This document shows, in pieces, positions 33,874 to 46,270 of a stretch of DNA of 64,000 nucleotides. This stretch comes from Poa pratensis (taxonomy: Eukaryota > Streptophyta > Magnoliopsida > Poales > Poaceae): positions 47,657,828 to 47,721,827 of the forward strand of contig CAMZMU010000080.1 of the NCBI GenBank assembly GCA_947311845.1, given 5' to 3'. The notes under the pieces were generated by a model that worked only from the letters and a program-made list of their open reading frames with translations, was not told where the DNA came from and did not search any database. The stretch's first letter is position 1. Each line of letters starts with the position of its first letter. Made by a program: the position numbers and the translations under genes.

Positions 33874-34980
33874 TATACATTAAGAAAACCCCACTAAAAT
33901 GCATCAATGTTTTTTCTATCTCCACATGCAATATATTCACATCATCCATTCTATTAGGCCCTTGCATGGGAATGGGCACTTAATTTTGGCCTTTATTTAT
34001 CACAATGCAACATTGTCCACTCAGAAGACAAAAGCACTTATAATTAAAAGTAAAAAGAGAAACATGCGTAACCAAACGGGCCCATAGATCACTAGACATG
34101 CATAGTAGTATAACTCTATGTACGTAGTAACATTAATGCAGTAGGCAACATAATCTCATGTGTGTCGAAGGCAGAGAAATGAATTTGTACATAACACCAC
34201 TTGGTGTCAATTTTGCTCAAAACCAAAACCATAGATTGTTTTTGTCCAAAACACCATCCTTTGGAGTAATTAATTACATAGAAAAAATGTTCATTAGCAA
34301 CACTGACAGAAATTATGCATATAAGCTCAATGCCACAACCAATGAAGAGTGTCGACCGACCGAGAACGGTGGTTGCAAGTACCGCTGCGATGCGAGGATG
34401 AGATGGAGGCCCATCCTAGGCACAACGTATGGCCGCCACCGAATAGAGACCAACTCATGCTCTCCCTAATCCTGAACCGTGGCACCGAAGCTCTAATGAG
34501 ATACCGCTCCAACGGCCCAGTCTGCATCGTGTGTGCACGTTCCATCCCAGAACCCAGACCCAACAATTTGAAATTGCCCCGTCGGTCTGGCTCATGGCTG
34601 GTTGAGCTAGGGCTTCTCTGCTCGGCAGTAACTAGTATATATAACCGGACAAGTTTACTGCTTGACATTGTGGACGTATACATCACATGTGTTGTGCCCA
34701 CTACAACTGATTAGAGAAAAATATGGAGTATTGCGCAAAAACAAAACCGATATTGTGGTTATGTCCAAAATCTGCCCCGACAAGTGGTGTTCGCTGCAAT
34801 TTTTCTCGGAGAGAGATGGTTGGGCTGTTTTAACCTTAAAATGCGTTTTATTTTGGGCTATAAAAAAAAGACAGGTAAGTGGAATCTTTATGCCCAAAAC
34901 AATGATTCGATTAAAAGCTATGTGCATCGATTGATGCAGAGGCTGGGGCTCTGCCTCCTTTTTTAAAAAAACACTTCTCA
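33874..34980. other. Non-coding stretch
   Basis: No recognisable gene. 33880-33965 resembles 33470-33590 (shared CACATCATCCATTCTATTA), a short diverged duplication. The rest is low-copy looking. Confidence 0.4.
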
Positions 34981-35205
34981 GGGAATTCCACCCACAAACA
35001 CAAAGTTGGTGGCTGACCGATATTGCTCACCATCATTTAGCTATTGCATTTATTTTTCTCATTGCCGGTCATATGTACAAGGTTTTATGTGCAGCCCGGG
35101 GGATTCCACCCAAGTTTGTGGTTGACCGATATTGCTCACCATCATTTAGCTATTGCATTCATTTTTCTCATTGCCGGTCAGTTGTGTACAAGTTTTTTTG
35201 CGCAG
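34981..35205 (+). repeat. Two-copy tandem repeat (~105-118 bp units)
   Basis: The second unit from about 35099 repeats the first: both contain GACCGATATTGCTCACCATC, then ATTGCCGGTC and GCAGCCCG. Not coding. Confidence 0.75.
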
Positions 35206-35703
35206 CCCGAAATAGAACAAATTCGGTGTTGCATATTTGAGCGATATATTGTATATCTTGCATCTACATCCAGGATTTGTTCTCGATTTTTTAAAACTAA
35301 AGATGACGTTTTAATTTTTTTGAAAAACCAGGCACCATGTTGACCGAGCTCCATTTTAGGTTTTCGATCAATTGACGAATTTACTAAAAAAAGTGCGCCC
35401 TCCTAGAGAGCACGCCTGCGTTGCTTCCGTACGCACCACGTGGCAAAAGCCTAGCGCATCCTCGCTTCTCGCCTCCTCCCGCACGAGTCGTTCTGTGCAC
35501 AGCACGTGTCGGTCAGATGGAGTCTATCGCTGGTTTCCTTCCGTAGCTAGTTTTCTCTTTCCTTTTATTTCTAAATCTGAATATTAAAACCAAAATATCT
35601 TGCTAACCGAGTTTCAAAATTACGATCCGTTTTTAGGAATGGGTTAGTCGCATCGAGATCTTTAAAACTAGATCTCATCTTAATATGTTTCGACGAACTT
35701 TTT
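35206..35703. other. Non-coding stretch
   Basis: AT-rich with a GC-rich block at 35395-35530. No supported gene or repeat seen. Confidence 0.4.
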
Positions 35704-36115
35704 TTGTGCACTGCCTATAGCATATAGGTTGCACTGCCTGAGAGTTTGCAGTGTAACGGCTATTTCCTGCAATGTTTTTGTTTGCACTGCGCTAACTGCA
35801 TGTTATGTCCTGCCTTGATGTCTTCATGTCCTGCCGCGAGTGTTAGTTTTGCACTGCGTTTTATTATATCAGTGTTCCGCTCGAGTGCATGTTTTGCACT
35901 GCCTTCGATATTCTGCCCCGAGTGTAGCACTACCTTTGATGTTCTGAGTGCATGTTTTGTACTGCCTTCGATGTTCTCTCTCGATTGTATGGTTGCACTG
36001 CGTCCGATGTTCTACCCCGAGTGCATGTTTTGCACTGCCTTGATGTACAGTGCTTTGATGTCCTGCTCCGAGCACCTCCGTTGCACTGCCTTTTGGTATA
36101 CTGATGTTGTGCCTT
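35704..36115 (+). repeat. Degenerate minisatellite (TTGCACTGCCTTCGATGTTC)
   Basis: About ten degenerate units of 35-45 bp, each built on TTGCACTGCCTTCGATGTTC followed by TGCCCCGAGTGCATGTT. An open frame across it is a by-product of the repeat. Confidence 0.75.
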
Positions 36116-36735
36116 TTAGCGGGCGCAGCCCACAACACACACTACGACGAATGTATCTGCGAAATATTGGGCGCAACGACCAATGCAACCCTTTCAAGAT
36201 ATTTATGAATGATAAACGCGCCGAAGGCGCCGTGCCGGAGCGCAGCCCGTAACACGCGCTAAAATACACCCTACAAATATTACTCGAAAACGTAGTAGTA
36301 TTTGTTAGCAACACAGCGGATATTTTTCGTGATAAAAAATGGAAACACCTCGAGCAGCAGCCGCACATGCAGACAGGCAGCATGCATCACGAGGACCACC
36401 AGCATAAGCGAGTGCCAGGGAAAGTGAAGAAAAAAGGGCGCCATGCAGTCGCGATCGGCGAGGGCCAAGGAAAGTGAAAAAAGATGCATCATGCAGCTGC
36501 CCTCGCGTTGCTCTTAGGATGCCACGCGTCGGCCCGTCGTTGTCAGACTGCGCACGCTGGAGTCCCGCGTGGAGGGCGCGCTTTTGCTAGCCGTGCTCTT
36601 CATATATAGACAATAGAAGAACAATATGAGTATCTAAAGATATAAACGGTGAGACCCCTTGGAGGCTCCTCAGCGATTTGGGCTTTCTGGCCGTCCGATC
36701 CTCCCCGCTCCGTGCCTCCGATCCGTCCGATCCCT
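36116..36735. other. Non-coding stretch
   Basis: Contains a GC-rich hairpin CGCGCCGAAGGCGCCG at 36219, two GAAAGTGAARAAARR copies (36421, 36470) and no supported gene. Confidence 0.35.
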
Positions 36736-36998
36736 GCCGGCTCCTGGAGTCGGAATGAATAGGGATTTGCATAGTCGCTAACCATACCAAGCTTCGTGCA
36801 CCCACTCTCGCTGACGTCCGACGTGGATCACCGCTGTAGCCCAAGGGCCCGCCCGTGAGCCTCATGGTTCATGTTTAATCTGTGTGGCGGACGGCCCTGC
36901 GCGGTGCAGATTCGCACTGCATTCCTCCCATTGGTCGATTATGTTCGTTTACCATAATGGGTTTTAGCGGTGCCCCTCTGGGATAGCTTTATTCGTAC

Positions 36999-37480
36999 GT
37001 GCTTCCTCCCCCCTCTCTCTCGCTGACGATGGTCCCCACCCATTCCGAGGCCCACATGTCGGTCGCCCTGCATGTTTGCGTCGCCAATCTCACCCGTGCG
37101 TGGGTTCTCGCTGCGTATTTTCTACAGTATGTCGGGGCACCCTGGGTATTTCACGTATGTTGCACTGTTCGTGATGTCAGGGAGAATTCAGGCCCGATTT
37201 CTCCGTCCGAGGTGGCCTCCTTCCATTCGTCGGCGGGTACGTTGCACTGTGCTGGTAGTCAGAAGGCCCGAATTCGCGTCACGCTGGCGGCTCGCCATTG
37301 GTTTCGAGTGGTTACCGACCTGAATACAGTGCTTCTGGGAACGGGGTATATAGGCTCCGTTCTGGATCGAAGGGTTACTGCAGCTCTCATTTCCCCCCTT
37401 TTCTTCTTCCTCGCTGTTCTTGCTCCGCCGTGATTTTTTCGAGCTCCCCATGTTTCCATGAATCCGTTTGCCGTTCTTCC
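36999..37480 (+). promoter_or_regulatory. Promoter-like region before a T-rich repeat
   Basis: A GTATATAGG box near 37348 is followed by a long CT-rich leader (37380-37440), then ATG GAATCC-like codons (37458) and a possible donor AG|GTTGGG at 37488. It looks like a transcription start with a short first exon, but no downstream protein is recognisable. Confidence 0.3.
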
Positions 37481-37499
37481 GGAGATCAGGTTGGGTATT

Positions 37500-38930
37500 C
37501 TTAACGTGTCTTGCTCTCTTTGTTTTGGTCATTCTTTGTTCATGTCGTTGACCATGTGGTGGATCCGTGTTTTTCTGTTGTTTGTTGCTAATGCGGTTTG
37601 TTTTTCTTTGTTTTCTGGGTTCCTAACATCTCTTTCCTGTTCGTTGATTTGTTTTTTCATAGGCCGTCGGTTTTTACTGCTTTCGGCTGTGGTGCGTGGT
37701 GTTCCGGGTCTTGCTTCATCTTTGCCGGCGGTGGTTGTTGCTCAAGTATGGATGTTCGTTTATGTGGTTAATCTAATGGTATGTTGTAATATTTTGTTGT
37801 CCGGTTTGTGTTTTCATATTTCCGTGTTTTTTTGTTCGTTGGTTGCGGGCATTTTTTTGGCAGATCCGGTTTTGCTGTTTGGTTTTTGTGTGCTTTTTAT
37901 ACCTGTTTTATGACTTCTTATGATTGTTTTCCTTCTAGGTCGTCGTGTATTCGGGATTATCTCAGACGCGAGTGGTTTTTCTTCACTCTTTGGCCTTTTG
38001 TTCCTGTTCCTGTGCTGAGTTATCCTGGTTGGTGTGCACTGCCGGCTCCCCGTTGGTCTTTCGTGTAATGGTACTTTCTTCTTTTCACGATGTCTATTTT
38101 TTTACGCTTGGGCTCGCAACATCGGTTTGCCAGGATGTTGCTCTGATCATGTTGGTTCGTTGGGTTTTTCCATGCAGCTGATTCTCTGTGGGTTGACCTG
38201 TTGTTTGTGTTTGTGTGTTAATGTGTTTTAGTCTCCGTTGTTCGATTTATTTTCATGTTGCTGACTGTGTGGTCGATCCATGTTCTTTGGCATCTGTTGC
38301 TTTTGCGGTTTGTTTTTCTTTGTTTTCTGGGTTTCTTACGTTTCTTCGTGTTTGTTGTTTTGTTTTTTCGCAGGTCGCCGGTTTACTGGTTTGGGTTGCA
38401 GTGCGGGATCTGCCGTGTCTTACTTCCTTTTCGTTGGCGCCGGCTGTTGTTTGAGCGTGGATGAACGGTGTTGTTTATGTGGGTAATCTAATAGTATGAT
38501 TGATTCGTTGGTTCCCCGTTTGTTTATGCGTTTTGTTTCTGCTTGTGTTCATGTTTCCATGTCTTTTTCTTCGTTGTTTCCAGACGATTTATTTTGTGTG
38601 TCGCAGATCTGGTTTTTGCTATCTTCGTTTTATATTTTTGCTTTTCGGTTCTTTTGTGTTTTTTCATAATTGTTTTGTGATTTCTTTTGCCTCTTCTTCT
38701 TGCAGGTCGTTGTCTTCCTCGGGATTATTTCGGACGCGAGTGTTTTTTATCTTCTCTTTGCCTTCAGGTTCCTCCTCTTTCTGTGGTGAGTTGTCCTGAT
38801 CGGTAGTGTTGCCGGCTCCCCGTTGGGATTTAGCTTGTTGGGCCTTTTTAGGGAACTGATTTTTTTCGGTTAATCCATTACTTCGGGTTTTTCTCTCGTG
38901 TTTTCTTCTGCTTTCCGTATTTTTCTGATT
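37500..38930 (+). repeat. Diverged tandem duplication of a T-rich ~0.72-kb unit
   Basis: 37592-38070 aligns with 38310-38840. Shared landmarks are TTTGTTTTTCTTTGTTTTCT, a poly-T tract ending AG before GYCGYCGGTTTWCTG, CGGGATTATYTCRGACGCGA and GCCGGCTCCCCGTTGG. A third partial unit starts near 38970. Poly-T runs ending in AG before conserved GC-rich blocks look like intron/exon borders, but no protein is supported. Confidence 0.65.
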
Positions 38931-41900
38931 TTACATACCTTCTCTCTTTTAGTCTTTTTTATGTTTGTTCTCGTGCAGTTCATCGTCTTACTGGTGATCG
39001 TTTGAGCAGCGGGTGGTTAATGTTTATTTATTCATTCCGGGTTCATGTCCCGCTGGCTCGGTGGTCGCCGGCTTGCCCCGTTGGGTTTTCTTTCTTGCTC
39101 ACTATGGTACTTCCCTGTTTCTCGGTATTTTTCCTATATTCTCATTACCATGATCAGATGTGGCGTGTTTTTTTCTCATTTTCTTTTGCGTCTCCTTTTA
39201 TTGATTCGCAGTGTGTACAAGCGAGATCAATGACTTGGTATTTTTTATAGTTTACGGTATCCTTTTGTTAAGTCGAAATATATATGCATATCAACATACA
39301 TACAAGAAGTGGTAGACGAATTAGGTTCGTAAAGTGTTTACTGTCCACGGAACAGGGTATGCGCAGGAATGAATTTGATTGGTGGTTATGCCGACTCCAG
39401 GGAGTCGGCCTAACCATACGATGCGTTCAGACGGACAAGTCAGTATCGATATGTCCCCTGCACGATGTTGGTTTTCTTATTTACCAAATTTTCGTCTTTC
39501 CATTTATTTTATAGAGTTCTACACATATCGTTTACTCTTTGTTTGTGTTTCTTTCGACCATGATTTTACTTTCATTCTTTCCAATCTTTATACATATCGA
39601 TTTCTTGATAGAACTATGATCTTACCGGTCATGTTTACTGTTGGCACCAGACCGATGTGATTTTGTCCAGTACTGGTCGACTCCCGGGAGTCGGCAGGTC
39701 TGACCTTCTCCGTCTCTGCTCGACGATCCCGCCAACTCGAGCGAATTCAGGGAGTCGGCGTGATCGGACGGTGCATTAAGACGGAGAAGCCAATATGGCT
39801 GGCTCCTCGAAGAAACGTTCCTTCCTTGTGACCTCTCGAGAGGTAGTGAACGGTAGGACAGACGGCACGGAAAATAACATGGAAGAGAATATATGTTCTT
39901 CTTTTCCGTGGTGTTCTCCTTTTTCTGGTTAAATATTGGTTGTCGGCTGTTGAGGAGGCGAGGGATCCGTCGTGTAGTTTGTTTGATGGGACGTGGGGAG
40001 TGAGAGGTTTGTGTAGAGATAATGGGTGCGGTAGGTTGGTAGATTGGAGTTATTGAGCTGCCCGTCTTAATGCACAACCCGACACCGCCGACCCCAGGGT
40101 CCCGTCTTAATGCACAAACCGACCCCGCCGACTCCAGATATATGTCCATCGTTTGTAGGATTGTTGTCTTTTATTTTTTAGCGTCACCAATTTTTTTCAT
40201 GTTTTTATTGGTCCAATCTTTTGTCCTTTGGATCCTCGACGTGTCCCTTTGTCGTCACCGATTTCGCTGACTCCACGCGTTTGGTGGCCAAAGGTACACC
40301 AAAGGGACAGACACGTGACCTGTAACCGCGTGGTGATGAAATCGACTCCAGGGAGCCGGCGACACCGGTCGGTGAGTGGGCATTGCCGTTTGGCTTTCGT
40401 GTGCGGTGCAAAACTCATTGATGACGTTATATGTTCACTCTCGCTTGGTCTTCACTACAGGTTTAATACACAGAGGTACCACGAGTTTGACGTAAGGCTG
40501 TTTAGATTACGGTTTCTTGTGGAAGTTAGTGCTAAACGACAGAACACCAAATTCTATGATTTAATATGCTCGTGTGAAGTTATTGGAAGATACTCTAAGG
40601 CAGTAACAATTTATGGTGTGCATCACTTCATGGTACCTTCCAGACTTCGTCATGAAGGAACAAGCGTCCAAAGTCGGGTCCCTTGAGTCGGCACTGTATG
40701 TACGTGATGATGACGTCACTGGTTAAGACAACTCCAAGGAGTCGGCTCGAACTAACGGTGTATTAAGACGGAGATGGTTCCGAGTGGTTACCCACCTCCA
40801 AGGGAAGATTCGTTCTTTCAATGACGTGGCGGCTATTTGTCATCGTTATGATGCCTTATTGAGCTGACTGGTCCGCACGTCGGAAAAGTTTCCAGCTTAA
40901 GTTTTTATTATCAAACCGTCGTCCCTTATTCAGCTGGCTATTGTATATTAATTTCACACAGTGCAAATCTATGTCGGATCAAGATAAAGCGTTTTTTTAT
41001 TAATTATTTTAGTTTTTTCCTTCGTGGGATGTGCGCAAACGACAGTCCTTGTAATTTCCATGCTCGTTATGTGTACCGTTTTCTTTGATTTTATCGGTTC
41101 GTATGACCGTTTCTTCGACGGTCGATAAAATAAATGTGTTCCGCCTTTATCCTGCCGGTTCCTGCCCGTGCTGATAACTTTGTGGATCCTCTTAATGTCG
41201 TCTCGCTATTGGATTACTTCTACGGTATGTTGGGACCCGAGCGGGTTTTCGCGGTTCGTTGCCACGTACACTGTAGTCGTGTCTATATGCAACCTTCCAG
41301 TCTTCCAATCCTTCGCCGGCCTGGCATCTAATTGACAGCCACCGTAACTATGGGGGAATGCCTGCATTGGTTGCCGACATGTTTGAGTTGTCGTCTGGCT
41401 GCCGGCTCCCTAGAGTAGTCTAGTTGCCGGCTCCCTGGAGTCTGGTTGACAGCCAAGATGTACATTGCCGTTTGTTCTCCTCATGCCTCTCTTCTATGGA
41501 TATATTTTTTCTGCTTTCCCTTCGTCGTGCATTAATTTGCTTGCCTGTTTAGGCCGTCCGTGTGTGTGGAAAGGTTGCCTTTAGCGGAAAGTCCGTTCCT
41601 TCCTTCCGTACTGTGTGATCATGTCGGATCGGACGGTATATTAAGATGGAGAAGCTAATATAGTTAGATCCCCTATGGTTCCTGGAGTCGGCGTGATTGG
41701 ACGGTGCATGAAGAAGGAGAAGCCAATACTGTTGGCTACCCTATGATGTTTGGAGTTGGTGGTCATTGCCTTTCCACTCGCATGTCGGTTATTCCGCTTG
41801 TTGTTACTTGATAAGCATAGAGTGTTCACTCTCCACGAAACAGGCACGCGCAGGAATAAACTTGAACGTAGCAAATATTGGTGCTGGCCGAGTCCCAGGA

Positions 41901-42790
41901 GTTGGCAGGACTGACCTTCCCCGTTTCGCTGCTCGGTGATCCCGCCGACTCCAAGGAGTTGGCAGGACTGACCTTCTCCATCTCACTGTTTGGCGATCAG
42001 ATGTTAAATGTGTCTTCTGACATAGCACGCTTTTTTCTTGGCACAGTTTCTTTTAGGTGATTATGCATGGAGTCTTTGACCTAGCGGTACCAACTTTCAT
42101 TTGGACATATCCAAGTTTTGTACTGCCCACCATGCATATAGTTAAAATTTTCCTACAACGTATGGCAAGATACTCCCTACGCCCATGTTTCATCCTAACG
42201 ACCGACAAAACATAAAGGAATTGAGGACCAGGGACACTTGGCACCGACTCCAGGGAGCCGGCATGGTCAGACATTGCATTAAGATGGAGATGATCATATC
42301 GATCGAGCCAATGCCGTTAGTGACGCCTCATACTCCTTTTGGAAGTGACGTCACGGTCTGTACATTTCTTTTGCTGGGAACCGAGCTGTCTTGCTTTTAT
42401 CATAGCTGCTCTGAGGACTTGGCAGATATATGTCCTTGACGTTGTACGCCAGTTGTACGGACGAGCCGTGTTGACTACGTTATTCATGTCCACCCTAGGT
42501 CACCTACTTCAAATATTGCCCCTGTGGATCATCTTCGCCGAGTTCATGCTGATCAAGCTCAAGGAGGAGCTCCTTGTCGGTCGAGACGGTGCCAGGTGAC
42601 AAAGATTTGGCGTAACTATCGGGGTTGCCGACCGATATAAGCCGACGAGTGGGAGGTGAGTGTCGATGATGGAAGGAAACCATGCTTACATATAGATTCT
42701 TGGGGGTTTATCCATACTTTTTCGGGGATTCCCTCACTCCAGCGAGTCTGCGTGGTCGAAAGGTGTATTAAGATGGAGAAGCCCATGTCT

Positions 42791-43400
42791 GTCAAGCCGA
42801 CCAATGCCCGTTTTAGCGTGTGCTACCTGCCGTTTCGGAACGACAAGGAGATATTCCTGATGAAAGGAAATCATGGCTGAGTGTGGAACGCAACGATTCA
42901 GATATCTTCAAGCAACCAATTTACCAAGAGAGCGCATATTTGAGGAATAGCACATCAACAAATTGTCTTCAAAACAAGATCTAAAAGATGAGCTAAATAG
43001 ATACGATTGTTTAGAATATAGTTTACAAGAGAAGCTAATAATATTTTCCCATTGTCTACAGTGAAGATATGTATTGTAACCAGCTGCTATGTGACCAAAA
43101 TGTAGCGTTGTTGCTGCTTATATGTGTGGCGTGCTGATAGGTTACATGGTAACGCCATGCGTCGGGTGCCGGGTCACTTCAACTCTGTCGTAGTGGATCC
43201 ATGATCTGTGTTGGTCAAGTGATGGCGATCTTTCTTTTCGACTGGACGGTCGTTGGAGATTGCGCGCAGGATGATTAGGGCTTCCGTCAATACGTTTGTT
43301 GTCTTCAATCCCTCCTCGAGTTGATCAAAAGGGGAGAGGGATGATACATCATTGCTTTGTTCTGCATGTGTTGTAGCTTGATTAGTTCATAGAGAAATTC
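42791..43400. other. Non-coding stretch
   Basis: Between the last palindromic cassette and the minus-strand gene. No supported feature; probably includes the 3' untranslated region of that gene. Confidence 0.35.
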
Positions 43401-46032
43401 GTTTGAATTTGGTAAATATGATAGGTGAATTGAAAAAATAGTTACCAATGCAGTTGTGGGTGGTGACGTCGATCGCCCACTGTATGTTACCGATTTCCTC
43501 AAATACCCTGTTCAGTTTAGCAGTAGCGTCCTTTTCAAATGAAGCTGCCCTATGTAGTACAGAAATTTTTAGGACCTTTTGATCTTGGATCTCTGTCTTC
43601 AAGGCACCGTTTGCAGCTCGAAGATTGTCGCAGTCCTTCTTTATTCTGATTAGTTCGTTGCGGTGTTTATCTTGCAGGTTCTTGATTATTCTACCCGCGT
43701 CGCTGTTAGGAATAGATTCTTGTTCTTTCTTTGTCAGTTCAGCGATTAACCCTCATCGTGTCTAAGTTGTTCTTTGTATTTATCGAGGTTGTCTTCAAGC
43801 TTCCTGATGTATTTTTCTCTGTCCGCCAGTGCCTTATTTGTCTCTAGGTGATCCTTCTGCGACGCCGTCAGTAAGCTCTGTTTATGAAAAAATTTTATAG
43901 CAACACAGATGAGATTGTGCTCACGTATGGTAGTTTGATCAAGTTGACTTAATTTGTTGTGAACCCGGTGACGTACTTCCATTTCTTTGAGCTTTTCCGC
44001 CTGTTCTTTACTCTGTTGAACCTTGGCTTCCAGTTCCAGTCTGGAGGTCTTCTGTTCGGTCAGAGTCTTTTCTACTTCTACTCTTCCTTTTTTCACTATA
44101 GCCGGTTCTTCCTGCGATGTATATAAGATGATCGTTAGAGTAGAAAGCAGAGGTCCATACTATATTGAAAGAGTCATGATACAGCCGCAACATAGTCACG
44201 TCGTCAGACGGTCAGATGACAAGATCCGGCTTAGAAGGTTTTATGGTTACCTTGTGTAGACGATAGAGTTCTTTATGCTGAAAGGATCGTCGTTTTGTCT
44301 GTTTGTTTTCCTTGGCTATGTAAGAACAGAGTTGTTCTTTCAGGGCTACCATTATGGGTGACTGGGATAGTGAACCAGAGGTACATATGTTCGTGTTGCT
44401 GATGTCAACAACTGGAAGACTTGCATCGACGATGTCTAGGGCGTTCACTGCAGTTGTATCAAGCTCAGGGATCATCCATGTCGAAGGGTTCTCGGTGCTG
44501 TTGGTGGGGTCTCGTGATGTATGATGTCAGTGTTTAATTGCATCATCCATTCATCTGGGTAATTCTTACGAATGTCATAGAGATCGCTATATAATGGTCT
44601 GCATGAGAGGAGTATAGATGTTATGAAGGTAATATAGCATGCTGTTGCTAAAGATAGAAATTAAGAGGTACTTCAAGAACTATACCCCTCTGTTGTAGGA
44701 ATCAGTTGAAGTCCAACTATGTCCACAGCTGAATTTAACGTGTCTGTGGTTGTCATCTGCTCCCAGGTATCTTTGTTACCATTTGAAGAGTTCTTCTGAC
44801 GCTTCAGAATTTGGGAGGTCGACGTATTGGTAATGACGTCCCCTGGTCTCTTTCCTCCAAGAGGCTATCTATGTTGATGAGATCCTGACGGAAAACCTCC
44901 TTGTCCGTTCGTCGGCTCTGGTTCATATGTATGATCGTGACCGTTGTTACTCGAGTCGGCCACTGTCTTGTCTTCAGGCGGAGATCCTGACGGGTCATTG
45001 TCCGGCTTCATTCCTAAATGTTCGTGTTCGTTATCTGACGTGACGTTGTGGTCGCTCGAGTCCCCAAAATCCTGTTTACAGGAGCAATTTCGACGATCAG
45101 AAAATTTGCAGTTGTACGACGTTGCAGACTACAACTAAATATATTTGTTATTTACCTCTACTGGCTGATTATTTATCGAGGAGGTTCTGATTCTTTCAAT
45201 TCTGCTCTTGACGAATTTGCCATCCAACAGATATGTCATGAGTACAGAGAGCTGATCATCCAAGTTCATCTTTGAAACCTGGGCCTTGAGATTGGGAGAC
45301 TGGCTTATGTATGTGTTCATAGGCTGGTCGTGACGATTCAGCCACGCGGCGACCAAGTTCTCTGTCTCGAGGCCTTCCTTCCTTAATGTTTTAATCCTAT
45401 CCGTCAATGATATTATAATCGCCTTATCGGCTTTATTCGGTCTGATCGACTTACCGGAGCTCGGCTCGTATTCCCTATTGCGGTAAGGGGGATGGCGAGA
45501 CAGCTTGATCTTGGATTTGGTCGAGCAGTAAAAAAATGTGCGTTGCCAGTTTACCTTGCTGATGAAGTTATCCCGAGGATAATCCGTCGCTCCGCATCAA
45601 ACGGTGAAGCTGACGCTGCCGCATTGGAGTAGTGGCCCCTTCTTATGCTCAGTCTAAGCTTACAGCTGAAAATCCCTTTCCATAGTGAGAGGGAAGGCTT
45701 GATGTGGAGAAATCCTTTGCACAATACTTCAAAACACGTGACGTGGAGGATCGAGTTAGGGCCTAGGTGGTGGGGTTGGAGCATGTAGAAATGGAGTAGC
45801 TCGAGGAAGAAGGCGAGCACGGTAGCGACAGCCCGCGGTCGAGGAACTCGGTGAACAGAACCGCTTCACCGTGTTTCAGATTTGGGCGAACTTCACTACC
45901 CGGTGCCCGGCATATCCACTCTGTGTGTGGTGGCAGTATGCCGGCTTCGGGGTATGCCGTCAGGGTGGCCTCCGTTACCATCGATCCTCTCCAGTTACAT
46001 CGTTTTTGTATCTTGGGTTTCTCTGGATCCAT
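43400..46032 (-). pseudogene. Multi-exon transposon-associated gene, PF04195-like with coiled coil
   Basis: Minus-strand, from ATG 46032. Exon 1 (to about 45156) encodes VTEATLTAYPEAGILPP, EVRPNLKHGEAVLFTEFLDR, then HHLGPNSILHVTCFEVLCKG and SLWKGIFSCKL, the layout of the plant 'putative gypsy type transposon' domain, followed by FFYCSTKSKIKLSRHPPYRN and DRIKTLRKEGL. Apparent frameshifts near 45815 and 45590 interrupt it. The donor GTAAAT at 45155 and the acceptor ...AACAG before 45071 lead into an acidic Asp/Ser/His-rich exon. Further exons near 44475-44212 and 44109-43746 encode a coiled coil (EKTLTEQKTSRLELEAKVQQ, REKYIRKLEDNLDKYKEQL). Its parent element and function are unknown. The cassette array ends about 0.6 kb downstream; the Athila-like element inserted 239 bp upstream of the ATG. 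Confidence 0.6.
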
Positions 46033-46265
46033 GGGGTTGGGGCGAGGAAGATGAAGCCGGAGGGGATAGGGGTGGAAATAGTGTTACTATTGAGCCGGCT
46101 GCCGAGACGTGCGCTTGTGTGTGTAGTAATTAAATTTCTCTCTTCAAAGTGTTTCTGGAGCCGGATGGCGCTTTGTTTAATGATGTGTCCTCTGTACTTG
46201 GCGCGTGGCAGGGCGTGGTGTCGTGATGATGTTCGTTCCTTCCCGAGGCAGGGCGGCGAGGGTGT
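46033..46265 (-). promoter_or_regulatory. Upstream region of the 43.4-46.0 kb gene
   Basis: About 230 bp between the ATG and the Athila-like insertion. No clear TATA box is visible; the insertion separates the gene from its original upstream DNA, which resumes at 53705. Confidence 0.3.
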
Positions 46266-46270
46266 ACGTA
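46266..46270 (+). repeat. Target site duplication ACGTA
   Basis: ACGTA at 46266-46270 and at 53700-53704, bracketing the element exactly. Confidence 0.95.

Larger units (their letters stand above)
36736..42790. repeat. Dispersed palindromic cassette array
   Basis: At least 13 copies of a quasi-palindrome close to GCCGACTCCAGGGAGTCGGC. Clear ones lie at 36736, 39390, 39677 (perfect CGACTCCCGGGAGTCG), 39745, 40342, 40731, 41401, 41426, 41678, 41886, 41943, 42243 and 42733; half copies lie at 40087 and 40128. At least seven are accompanied by a tail like TGCATTAAGACGGAGAAGCC (39772, 40765, 41637, 41705, 42275, 42762; inverted at 40062 and 40101). Copies occur in both orientations with non-repetitive DNA between them. 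Function unknown. Confidence 0.75.

Noticed and set aside
35704..36115. CRISPR-like array
   Set aside because: Units are degenerate and contiguous without unique spacers, in plant DNA.
36215..36265. A second Helitron 3' end at the CGCGCCGAAGGCGCCG hairpin
   Set aside because: No CTRR follows within 10-20 nt on either strand.
36736..42790. CRISPR or tRNA gene cluster from the palindromic cassettes
   Set aside because: Irregular spacing of hundreds of bases, mixed orientation, no cloverleaf or internal promoter boxes seen.
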